DNA from: Rebecca billardiae RCC1528
Taxonomy: Eukaryota; Haptophyta
Assembly: GCA_965240325.2 (NCBI GenBank)
Contig: OZ251226.1
Location: 2,666,001 to 2,730,000, forward strand
Length of the DNA: 64,000 nucleotides
Reading direction: 5' to 3'
Positions 51,982 to 60,398 of this stretch are shown here, one piece after another. Below the pieces are notes generated by a model. That model saw only the letters and a list, made by a program, of their open reading frames with translations. It ran no database searches and was not told the DNA's origin. Made by a program: the position numbers and the translations under genes. How positions within the stretch are numbered: the first letter of the stretch is position 1; each line of letters opens with the position of its first letter.

Positions 51982-53258
51982 ATGCGCTCACGACTCAATC
52001 ACCTCGGCAAGCTCCGGCAGAAGTGGGAGGTGCGCTAGCGCGTCCTGCGGCCCGCGCGATCCCGCACCTTCGACCACCACATGGACGTGCCAGCCATTTC
52101 CTAACGCGCGCTGATGTGTGCGACATGTGCCTGCAGTTTGAGCTGGAGATCTGCGACGTGCGCAACCTGCCACATGACGTCAAACACGCGGTGGCCGTCT
52201 GGGATCGCGGCAAGAAGGCGCTGATGACCGCACCCGCGGAGGTGCGTGAGGGCTACGCGCGGTGGGACGCAAAGCTCGCTGGTGAGGTGACCCTCTTCTC
52301 GTCTCGATCATCGCACAGCATGGACTCCAAACTGTGTCGGCTCGATGTGTACGATGCCGACGCTATGCGTGGGGGTACGTTGAGCGGCAGGATCGGGCTC
52401 ATCGCGAGCTGCGAGATGGACCTCACGCAGCACGCGCTGCCACTCGATTCGCACCCAGCGCTGTCGAGCGTCAAGCAGCTCACGCTCAGGCGCGTCGGCA
52501 GCAGTCGCGGGGGTGACGAGCTGCTCATGCAGCTGCAGCTGCGGGGGCGGATGCTGAAGGGTAGCGGCGCCGTAGATGACGACGCATCCTCCGTGCACTC
52601 CAACTTCTCCGCCCACAGCACCAGTGACGCACAGCCGGCGCACGGGGTCGCGACAGGCGCGCGCCGTGGGGTGCTCAAGCACGGCAGCATCGGCTCCGGC
52701 TCGTGGGCCGAAGGCGAGGGCACGCCAACGTCCGCGACGTCGGGGATCGCCATCGATGGCAGCGCCAAGGCGCCCGCCTGGTCAGCGGTCAAGCGGCCGG
52801 GCGGAGCACCCAAGCAGCTGCACGATGCCCACGAGCGCATCGCCACGCTCGAGCAGCAACTCGCGCAGGCGCACACACACACGCAGTCGCTCGAAGCGAC
52901 GGTCGGCGTGCTTCGCCACCGGCTGCAGCTTGAGGTGCTGGAGGAGATGGATGCCGCCCTGGAGCGTGGGCGGGAGCGCAAACCGGCTGATGCTGCCGCC
53001 GTCTATGAGCAGCAGCTGCGCCGCTGCTCCGAGCGGCTCGGGCAGCTGATAGCAGGCGACGGATCCAACGAGCCGGTCGGCTCGGAGGCTGAGCGCGAAG
53101 TGGTCCACCTGCGAAGCGCGCTCGCCTCGGAGCGCGTGCAGCTCGCAGAGATCTCGCTTGAGCGCGACGAGTACCGCCATCTCGTGCGCAAGCTCGGCAT
53201 GCAGCTGCCCGAGCTTGCGATGGCGTCCGAGCGAGGCGGGGCGCACCATCATCGATGA
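51982..53258 (+). CDS. NT-C2 domain (EEIG1/EHBP1-type) protein with coiled coil
   Basis: Exons 51982-52029 and 52137-53258 give 389 aa. The short first exon ends LRQKWE and the junction yields KWEFELEICDVRNLP, the start of an N-terminal C2 (NT-C2) domain that runs to ~150 (AVAVWDRGKK, CRLDVYDADAM, LMQLQLRGRML). A Ser/Gly-rich linker with possible phosphosites (~155-240) and a coiled coil (~245-300 and ~330-375) follow. NT-C2 proteins such as EEIG1 and EHBP1 link membranes to cytoskeleton or endosomes. The 107-bp intron contains a CTAAC branch-point-like word 24 nt before the acceptor. The first exon is supported by the domain boundary and phase. Confidence 0.78.
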
Positions 53259-53589
53259 TTGTCGTCGTGCTGTCTGCGGCGTTGCCGGTCGGCAGTAGCT
53301 ACACAGTCGTAGTTCTCTGCCCGTGCCCCGTGGGAACTCTCAATGACCCAGGCACCCGCCGCACTGATTGTATATGTAGTCGTTGTCTGTCTTGCGTGTC
53401 TCGTAGTAACTAGCACGCGTCAGTATGAGAATCGTCGTAGACAGATGACTATCATCGACATCAGTAGTTAACAGTCTGAAAAACGGTATAGCTACAGGTC
53501 CTCCGTACCTTACTGTAACATAAACACGGGACTACGGTAGTCGTGTCTCAGTCTGACTGGCACCGACCAGCATCACGCGTCAGCGTGCT

Positions 53590-53834
53590 GCATCAAGCGC
53601 TGCTTGCGTTGGCGGCCGTCATTGTGGACTGTGACATTTCGAGTTCGAGCCGCCTGCCAAGGGCCATGAACGCCAGTTGTGATTTGGCTTATTATTATTG
53701 TGGCGGTACGGCACATCGTCTGACGATCACGACGATGAAATATCTGCGCGCATCATCATGTAGTTCGTCAAATAAATTAGTTATTGAAGCGCGCGCTAAC
53801 GGAGCAGATGGAGTGCCCTGCTCGTCGACAGCGT
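53590..53834. pseudogene. Truncated duplicate of the sulfotransferase 3' end
   Basis: Aligns by eye with 54898-55219, with substitutions and small gaps. Its right end, read on the minus strand, encodes the same last 13 codons and stop (TLSTSRALHLLR) as the sulfotransferase at 55181. The rest corresponds to that gene's 3' flank. No catalytic part is present. It lacks the 49-bp insert found in the other copy. Confidence 0.8.
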
Positions 53835-54722
53835 TGTCTCGCGTGTCTCGTACTAGTCAGTATGAGTAGACAGTGAAAATTCTGAAAAACGGTACAGGAC
53901 TACGGTAGTCGTGTCTGACTGGCACCGACCAGCATCAAGTTCAACGCGTCAGCGTGCTGTGCAGGCCTGTTTTAATTCTACGAGAGCCCAACGGCGACAT
54001 CAGCCAAAACGCGGTGAATTTATTATAATGGCGGCTTGGCAGCCGGCCGGGGCGGGTGCAGCGGTAGTGCAGAGTAGTGGCGGCCCCGCGGCACGTCGTT
54101 GGCGCATCCTCGTACTAAGACGCTGAGCTGTGGCGACAGACGTGGCCCAGACGTGCTGCTTCGACTTGCCGAGGTGCTTAGCCTTGACACAGGGGTTCCT
54201 CGCGGCGCACGCGCGCGACCAGCCACTGCATGAACCGCAGCGGCGGGCCCGCTCACTCGCTGCAAGCTGCAAGCACTCTGCGTTGGCTGCGTCTAGCCCG
54301 TGCCATGTGACGACCAAGGCCGGCTGATAGAAAGATAGTCTGCCATCGAAACCAGCTCTACACGCTCCGCCGCCACTACCTTGTCGGGCTTGAGATGCTT
54401 CCGTTGCGTGCGCTCGCATGCGGCCTGCTGCCTGCTTTTGAACGTGATCGCGGCAGGTCGGCTGGCCGGATTGTCAAGCCTCCTCGGCGTAGACTACGAC
54501 ACGATGCGTGCTACACGCACCCATGACACGCCGAAAGGCGTATGCACGCGTCATCGCGCATCTGGCAGGCTGCAGTCTTGGCCAAATGGATGAGAACAAG
54601 CCTGCATCAAGCGCTCGCCGCGCAGGCGCGAGCGCGCGGAGAGTTCTGGGGCGACCCATGGTGCCTTGTTGGGGGACGCAACTCCTCCTCAACGGCTGCG
54701 AGCAGCGACACCGGAGCTAGAT

Positions 54723-54755
54723 CGCTGCACTCAGCACTCCTCGCTGAGTGCAGCG
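54723..54755. repeat. Perfect 13-bp hairpin with 7-nt loop
   Basis: CGCTGCACTCAGC at 54723-54735 pairs completely with GCTGAGTGCAGCG at 54743-54755 around ACTCCTC. It sits inside the repeat mosaic and has no gene association that I can see. Confidence 0.8.
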
Positions 54756-54897
54756 TGACCCTCGGAGTCGTGCGTCTCGGCTTCCCGTCGGAGCCTTTGC
54801 GTCCCCCAACGGGGCGTGACACCGATCCCACTGGCGGCGGGCACGGGTTTGTCGCCGTGACATAGTAAATGGAATCTGGTAGAAATAAAACAGGCCT

Positions 54898-55219
54898 GCA
54901 TCAAGCGCTGCTTGCGTTGGCGGCCGTCAATCTCGCCTGCCTGAGCTGTGTGCGTCTCTTATTCTTAGTAAACTGTAGTGGACTGTGACATTTCGAGTTC
55001 GTTCGAGCCGCCTGCCAAGTGCCATGAACGCCAGTTGAGATTTGGCTTATTAATATATTATTAATATTGATGTGCTATGGTGGTATACGGCTCATCGTCT
55101 GATGAAATGAAAATAAGTCTGCGCGCATCATGTACAGTTCGTCAAATAATAAATTAGTTATTGTCAGCAAAGCGCGCGCGCTAACGGAGCAGATGGAGTG
55201 CCCTGCTCGTCGACAGCGT
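54898..55219. repeat. Parent copy of the duplicated 3' segment
   Basis: Corresponds to 53590-53834; overlaps the last 39 bp of the sulfotransferase CDS plus its 3' flank. It is longer than the duplicate owing to the 49-bp insert and AT-rich additions near 55050. Confidence 0.8.
54931..54979 (-). repeat. 49-bp dispersed repeat, copy 2
   Basis: Exact reverse complement of 16282-16330. In the otherwise matching duplicate at 53590 the corresponding point (about 53620-53624) has only a few bases, so this copy appears to be an insertion. Confidence 0.85.
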
Positions 55220-56275
55220 GTCCAGGCACTGGTAGCCGCAGCCATTGTCGTGGTACAGGCATCCTTCCCAGCGCCCCAGCTCCTTGGTGCGCGTCCCCGC
55301 AACGGCGGAGTCCAGCGCAGCCTCGCGCGCCATGATCTTCGCCACCACCGGCGAGCACACCCTCTGCGCCTGTTCAAGTAGCCGCACGAAATGGGCGTAC
55401 GCCGAGGCGAATGCTGGCTGCAGCCTTGCGATGTGCGCATCGAGCCGGCGCTCCGCCTCGCGGAAGAGCGCGTAGTCTGCGCTGGCCAGCTGCGGGTACG
55501 TCTGCCTCGCAAACTCGACGACCTCGGGCTCCTCCTCGTCCAGGGGCGGATGGCGACTGAGGACGAAGCCCTGGAAGTCGCGCATCTGCCCGTCCGCCAC
55601 CTTGCTCGGCACGTACAGGATATCGTGCGCGCTCAGCCCCAGCAGGAGCTGCAGCACGACGAGCGACTCGTTGAAGCGGTGGGCGAGTCCGACAAAGTGG
55701 TACTGGTCGAGCGTGGCGCCGGCAGAGCCAAACACGGGCCCGCCGACGTAGTTGTACTGGAAGTCGACAAACTTGCGCAGGCGGGCAAGCTTCTGACTGG
55801 CGATAGATCTCCGCTTCCCACGGCTCACGCGCTTGTGATAGTAGTCGGAGAGCGAGCGTTCTGCCGGCTCGCGCAGCATCGTGAGGACAAAGGCGTTCGG
55901 GTACTCACGCTCAAATAGCCCGGAGGCACGCGTGACGGGCTCGTGCTTCGCATGCAGGCCACGCGACCACGGAGGTCCCTGTTCGTCCGCGCTTGCGCCG
56001 CGAGGCTCACCCTCGCCGCGATCCTCCTTCCGCCTGCTGAAGGGGAGGCAGCCTGTCATGTTGTGGTGCAAGCAGATGCGGCGCAGGATGCCGCTCATGG
56101 TGCTGCTGCCACATTTGGGGACCTTGATGAATACAACGTTGGCCGGGAGGTGAAAGACGGGTAGCGACGGCGACGGCGTGACAGTGGGTGCCAACATCAC
56201 GAGCAGGCCCGCCAGTCGGCCGTTCCTTGGCGGCTTGCAAGAGGCTGGCGGCCGCGCGGAGCTGCCGGCAGCCAT
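55181..56275 (-). CDS. Golgi sulfotransferase (Gal3ST / HS2ST-like, Sulfotransfer_2 type)
   Basis: Single exon, 364 aa from the ATG at 56275. A short cytoplasmic part and one hydrophobic segment (RLAGLLVMLAPTV) suggest a type II Golgi protein. VVFIKVPKCGSSTM is the 5'-phosphosulfate loop for PAPS, and FVLTMLREPAERSLSDYYHK holds the 3'-phosphate-binding Arg and Ser. YVGGPVFGSAG and YHFVGLAHRFNESL follow family order. These enzymes sulfate sugars of glycolipids or polysaccharides; acceptor unknown. The very 3' end of the gene is duplicated at 53590-53834. Start is 149 bp from and divergent to the bestrophin-like gene. Confidence 0.85.
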   Translation of the reverse strand: MAAGSSARPPASCKPPRNGRLAGLLVMLAPTVTPSPSLPVFHLPANVVFIKVPKCGSSTMSGILRRICLHHNMTGCLPFSRRKEDRGEGEPRGASADEQGPPWSRGLHAKHEPVTRASGLFEREYPNAFVLTMLREPAERSLSDYYHKRVSRGKRRSIASQKLARLRKFVDFQYNYVGGPVFGSAGATLDQYHFVGLAHRFNESLVVLQLLLGLSAHDILYVPSKVADGQMRDFQGFVLSRHPPLDEEEPEVVEFARQTYPQLASADYALFREAERRLDAHIARLQPAFASAYAHFVRLLEQAQRVCSPVVAKIMAREAALDSAVAGTRTKELGRWEGCLYHDNGCGYQCLDTLSTSRALHLLR

Positions 56276-56424
56276 CCTGCCACCTGAGTACCGTCTTCCG
56301 GACCGACGATACGTTTAGGATCCGGACGAGCCGAGATCGGGATCTCTGCTCGCGTAATCATCGACTGCCATCAGCCGCGCCGCGCGCGCGGCGCACCCGG
56401 GCGAAGTGCGCGTGGTGCGTCGGC

Positions 56425-57840
56425 ATGACGGGACGGGCGAGGGCGTCGTCCGCCCTAGTCGCGGCTATGCTGCTCTTGCCCTCCTCAGCCTCGCGACGGT
56501 ACGGCCCGGTGGTGTACAACCGAGCGCGCGTGGCGTACGGGCAGACGTATTGGCTGCATCCGATACCGAGCGTGCGCCGCGCGCACACGAGATGCACCAC
56601 GGATACGATGGACTTGACCGGCGAGCGTCCTGTCTCTCCGGCGGCCGTGCTGGAGGATGTGCTCGCCACTGAGCTCGACACAAATGTCGCCATCGATGGC
56701 GGCGACGTATGGAGCGGCCAGCGCGTCACGAGCCAGGAGCTGCGGGACATCTGCGAGCTTGCGACGAGCACAAGCAAGGCGCGGCCGATCATCGCGCAGT
56801 TCGATCCAACGCGCAATTGGCTGTGGAGGCAGTGGTCAGGGACGATCATCGCGGACGTGTTGCCGCGCGAAGTCCTCTTCAACACGGCGCTCGCGCTCCT
56901 CGTCACATTATTCCTGCGCACACCCAGCCTGCAGTTTGCATGGCGCGCCGAGCTGATCCGCAACCTCGCGAGCGTCGACCAGGTGTGGCTGCTCACCTCG
57001 GGCATCGTATCGTTCACGTTGTCGTTCTTCCTCACGCAGAGCTACAACTTCTTCCGCGAGGTGTACTCCGTCGTGCGCCGCGTGCAGGGCAGGCTGAACG
57101 ACCTCGGGCTGCTCTGCGCCACCTCGGCCGCGCGCGACGAGAACGAGTGCTACACGGAGGAGAGCGAGCAGCTGCTGCTCAACATTGCGCGTTACGTGCG
57201 CCTCTTTACCATCCTACTCTACTCGTCCGTGTCGACGCAGTTCGCGCCCACCGGGACGCCCTCGGGGCTGAAGCAGCTCGTGCTGAACGGCGCGCTCACC
57301 GAGGAGGAGCGCGTAGCACTGCTGCGCTCGTCGACGGGCCACAACGCCGTCTTGGGCTGGATCTCAGCCCTCGTCACGAGGGGGATCGAGAAGGGGCTGC
57401 TGGGCGATGGCGCGACCAGCACAAAGACCGCGCTGCTCGTCACTTTCCACGGCAAGCTGAGCGAGCTGCGCTCGACGTACGCCTCGATCAACGACATGCT
57501 CTGCGGCCGCATGCCGCTCGCGTACGCGCAGCTCGTGCAGATCCTGACGGACCTGCAGATCCTCTTCACGCCACTCGCGCTGATGCACGCCGTCGGCGGC
57601 GTGGGCGCCGTCGTGGGCACGGCGGTCGTGACGCTCTTCAACTCGTCCATCCTCAACCTCGCCAAGCTGCTGCTCGACCCGTTTGGCAACGTCGCGGGGG
57701 TACGCTACGGACGGCAGGCTGGGCTGCATATCTCCGTGTCCACGCTCATCATCGAGACGAACGTCGCCTCGGAGCGCTGGCGCCTGAGCGGCGAGTGGGT
57801 GCCCAGGCGCGCGCGACGCACAGAGGCCGAGAAGCAATGA
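56425..57840 (+). CDS. Bestrophin-like anion channel, probably plastid
   Basis: Single exon, 471 aa from the ATG at 56425. The leader starts with a signal-peptide-like segment (ASSALVAAMLLLPSSA) followed by an Arg/Tyr-rich stretch. Hydrophobic spans include EVLFNTALALLVTLFL, LLTSGIVSFTLSFFLTQSYNFF and, near the C-terminus, QILFTPLALMHAVGG followed by GAVVGTAVVTLFNSSILNLA and the bestrophin-like LLDPFGN. Plastid bestrophin-like proteins conduct chloride or bicarbonate across thylakoids and tune proton motive force or carbon supply; which applies here is not known. Confidence 0.8.
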   Translation: MTGRARASSALVAAMLLLPSSASRRYGPVVYNRARVAYGQTYWLHPIPSVRRAHTRCTTDTMDLTGERPVSPAAVLEDVLATELDTNVAIDGGDVWSGQRVTSQELRDICELATSTSKARPIIAQFDPTRNWLWRQWSGTIIADVLPREVLFNTALALLVTLFLRTPSLQFAWRAELIRNLASVDQVWLLTSGIVSFTLSFFLTQSYNFFREVYSVVRRVQGRLNDLGLLCATSAARDENECYTEESEQLLLNIARYVRLFTILLYSSVSTQFAPTGTPSGLKQLVLNGALTEEERVALLRSSTGHNAVLGWISALVTRGIEKGLLGDGATSTKTALLVTFHGKLSELRSTYASINDMLCGRMPLAYAQLVQILTDLQILFTPLALMHAVGGVGAVVGTAVVTLFNSSILNLAKLLLDPFGNVAGVRYGRQAGLHISVSTLIIETNVASERWRLSGEWVPRRARRTEAEKQ

Positions 57841-57984
57841 GAACTGCCGTCAGCCCGTCACACGTGTAACTTACTCAGAGTCTTAGGAGATAGGAATGGC
57901 CACCTGTGCATCCGTGTGGCTGTAGAACTGCTGCCACAGGTCACGATGTTCGATCACGAATTCTATTCAGGTTCGGATTGTTCC

Positions 57985-57990
57985 AATAAA
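57985..57990 (+). terminator. Possible poly(A) signal of the bestrophin-like gene
   Basis: CCAATAAAAAG about 145 bp after the stop codon in an otherwise mixed flank. One hexamer alone is weak evidence. Confidence 0.35.
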
Positions 57991-58137
57991 AAGGTCGGTG
58001 AACTTGCTTCTTAGCGCAGGCCGTTCTCTGATTGGTGCTCCTGGTGCCGAGAGTCATTAGCGCATTTTACCCACGCGCCCACGCGGCCGTCGCGAAGACA
58101 GTAGGACCGCCCGCGCCCGCTGCCCCTTCCTGTCGAC

Positions 58138-59499
58138 ATGCTGTGCATCGTCGCGTCGCTGCTCGCGTGGAGCGGCCCGGCGCCGGCGCCCGCGCGGCGC
58201 TCAGCTCTGCTGCATCACCCGCTCGCGCTCATGTCGGACCCCAACATCTCGCCCGCAGCCGAGGTCGACGCGCCGGTCGAGCACCGCAACGTGCCCCAGG
58301 AGCACCGCGGCCTGCACGACACGCTGTACGGGGACGACGACGACCACGGCGCTTCTTCCGCGAGGTCGGCGAGGTCTTCGGTCGTCGAGATCGACGGCTC
58401 GGCCGAGCCGATGGACGTCGACGCCTTCGCCGCGCTCGTCGACACGGACCGCCCCGTGGCCGCCGTGTACGCGCTGCTCGATGGCTCGTCCACTGTGCGC
58501 TACGTCGGCCGCAGCCGTGACGTGGCGAGCGCGCTGGACACACGGCGCAAGATCTTCCCAGAGGTGGTGCAGCGCGTCCGCGCACAGACCTTCGCCTTCC
58601 CGCGGCGCGAGGCCATGGAGAGCCTCTGCGACGAGTGGATCGGCAGCCTCGACTACAAGCCTGAGGGCAATGACCTGTCGTCGCCCAAGGCGCGGCTGTG
58701 GCAGACGGAGGCGACACCCGCCTCACCAGACCACGAGACGCGCAAGTTCAAGCTGCGCAAGGCGATGGCGGACTCCACGCTCTTCGACGAGGATGACGAC
58801 GACGACCTCTTCGACGACGAGGACCTCGACGACGAGGACATCGAGCGCATGCGCCGCGAGCGGATGCGAGCGGCTGTCGAGCAGGACGACTGGAGCGCGG
58901 AGATCAACGCGCAGGACGCGGAGGTCCGCGGAGCCAGCGCCGCGAGCGTCGTCAGCCCGTTCGCCGCCGACGGCTCCGCCGCCGACGCCGACCAGTCCGC
59001 CGCGCCGCAGCGCGAGCTCACCGTCCAGGCGGTCGATCAAGTGCTCGACGAGGTGCGGCCCTACCTGATCGCCGACGGCGGCAACATCGAGGTGGTGTCC
59101 GTGGACGCGGAGAGCGGCGCTGTGAAGCTCGCGCTGCAGGGCGCGTGCACGAGCTGCCCGAGCGCGAGCGTGACGATGACGGCGGGCGTGGAGAGCACCC
59201 TCAAGCGCGCCTTCCCCTCCATCACGAGCGTCGAGAACGTGGCCGGCGCACCCGCCGCGGCGTCGGAGGACGGCGCGCCCGTGCAGCTCACCATCGATTC
59301 GGTGGAGGAGGCGATCGCGCAGATCCGGCCGGCGATCGAGGGCATGGGCGGATCGCTGCGCGTCCTGGATGCGAGCCCCGACGGGATCGTTCAGGTCGCG
59401 TTCAAGGGCCCCCAGCGCGTGCAGTATGGTGTCGACCTTGCACTCCGCGACAACAAGCTCGTGCGCGATGTGATTTTCACCTCGCCCTCGGACGACTGA
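58138..59499 (+). CDS. NFU: NFU iron-sulfur scaffold protein with N-terminal GIY-YIG-like domain
   Basis: Single exon, 453 aa from the ATG at 58138. A signal-peptide-like start (LCIVASLLAWSGPA) precedes a Ser/Arg-rich stretch, so plastid import is likely. Residues ~105-180 (AAVYALLDGSSTVRYVGRSRD, AMESLCDEWI) resemble a GIY-YIG fold, but without enough residues to claim nuclease activity. A strongly acidic linker (~215-245, poly-Asp) follows. The NifU C-terminal domain (~300-370) has GGNIEVVSVD and GACTSCPSASVTM, the CxxC that binds a transient Fe-S cluster. A second, degenerate NifU-like repeat (~385-453, VEEAIAQIRPAIEGMGG) lacks the CxxC, as in plastid NFU proteins. Confidence 0.85.
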   Translation: MLCIVASLLAWSGPAPAPARRSALLHHPLALMSDPNISPAAEVDAPVEHRNVPQEHRGLHDTLYGDDDDHGASSARSARSSVVEIDGSAEPMDVDAFAALVDTDRPVAAVYALLDGSSTVRYVGRSRDVASALDTRRKIFPEVVQRVRAQTFAFPRREAMESLCDEWIGSLDYKPEGNDLSSPKARLWQTEATPASPDHETRKFKLRKAMADSTLFDEDDDDDLFDDEDLDDEDIERMRRERMRAAVEQDDWSAEINAQDAEVRGASAASVVSPFAADGSAADADQSAAPQRELTVQAVDQVLDEVRPYLIADGGNIEVVSVDAESGAVKLALQGACTSCPSASVTMTAGVESTLKRAFPSITSVENVAGAPAAASEDGAPVQLTIDSVEEAIAQIRPAIEGMGGSLRVLDASPDGIVQVAFKGPQRVQYGVDLALRDNKLVRDVIFTSPSDD

Positions 59500-59745
59500 G
59501 CACAGACTCCGCACAGAGCAGATCCGCCAAATATCGATCGGCGACACTGTACCCGTCGGACGGTCGTGTAGTGTCTTGCTGATCCAGTGTCTCATGCTGC
59601 AGCAAGCCGCAGCAGCCTGCGCCTCGATCAGAACGCGTACGAGTACTCGACATCTGAGATCTGACTAAGACCGGACGACACTCTTGTAACGAGTTACGTA
59701 CTTATTAGCTACGGTCATAACACCGTAGTCGCGGGACTCATGAGG

Positions 59746-59780
<35 letters not shown>

Positions 59781-59783
59781 TAT
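59746..59783. repeat. TA microsatellite
   Basis: About 38 bp of alternating AT with one TG interruption. Confidence 0.9.
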
Positions 59784-59788
59784 GTGAC

Positions 59789-59811
59789 GATGATGATGAT
59801 GATGAATTTAA

Positions 59812-59863
<52 letters not shown>
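59789..59863. repeat. GAT trinucleotide microsatellite
   Basis: Two uninterrupted GAT blocks (59789-59804 and 59812-59863, about 17 units in the second) split by GAATTTAA. Confidence 0.9.
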
Positions 59864-60398
59864 TGAATCCGATGGCAATGAATAACAGAATGATTATTGA
59901 CGATGATGAAAGCAGCAGCACTATACTATAGACAGACTGTCTATACCGTAGTAGACGTAGTCCGTAGGCGTAGTTAATAAGTCGATGATAGTAGCAAATT
60001 ACTTAGTATTGTCGGAGTCCGTATTCCGTATAAGTTGCCCGCGTAAGCCGCAGGCTCACGGACACGACTTATTACTAGTTATTACTTCACGAGTCGCGGA
60101 ACTCGAGTGGACGAGTGGCATCACGCACGGACGCACGCTGCCAGAGTCGCCGTCGGAGAGTCGCCGAGTCGGAGTCGCCACGGTCCGGACTCTCCACTTT
60201 CACGACGCGACGACCGAAGCCTCATCATTGTCAGTTGCACGACCGTCCCAGTCGAACAGACGGAGAGGCGTGAGAGTGAGACTCAGACTGAGTAGTGAGT
60301 CGTAGACCGTTTGGTCAAGAGCCTTCACAGTTTATCTCGTCCCATCTCCGGCGCACCAGCACAACCGACGACATAAGGCCGTCCGGCGTTGCGCTCTC

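Larger units (their letters stand above)
53259..55180. other. 1.9 kb repeat-mosaic intergenic region
   Basis: Lies between convergent NT-C2 (+) and sulfotransferase (-) genes. It consists largely of shuffled duplicates: a duplicated sulfotransferase 3' segment, a second sequence (R) at about 53383-53589 and 53833-53966 (sharing CTGAAAAACGGTA and GACTGGCACCGACCAGCATCA), a hairpin, and a 49-bp insert. ORFs here have no support. Confidence 0.65.
59500..60398. other. Convergent intergenic region with microsatellites
   Basis: 899 bp between NFU (+) and cathepsin X (-). 59640-60060 is AT-rich and holds the TA and GAT repeats listed separately. 60060-60300 has GAGTC-rich sequence. No gene seen. Confidence 0.6.

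Noticed and set aside
59789-59863. Regular GAT units considered as a CRISPR or tandem-repeat gene
   Set aside because: Pure trinucleotide microsatellite with no spacers, in non-coding DNA.
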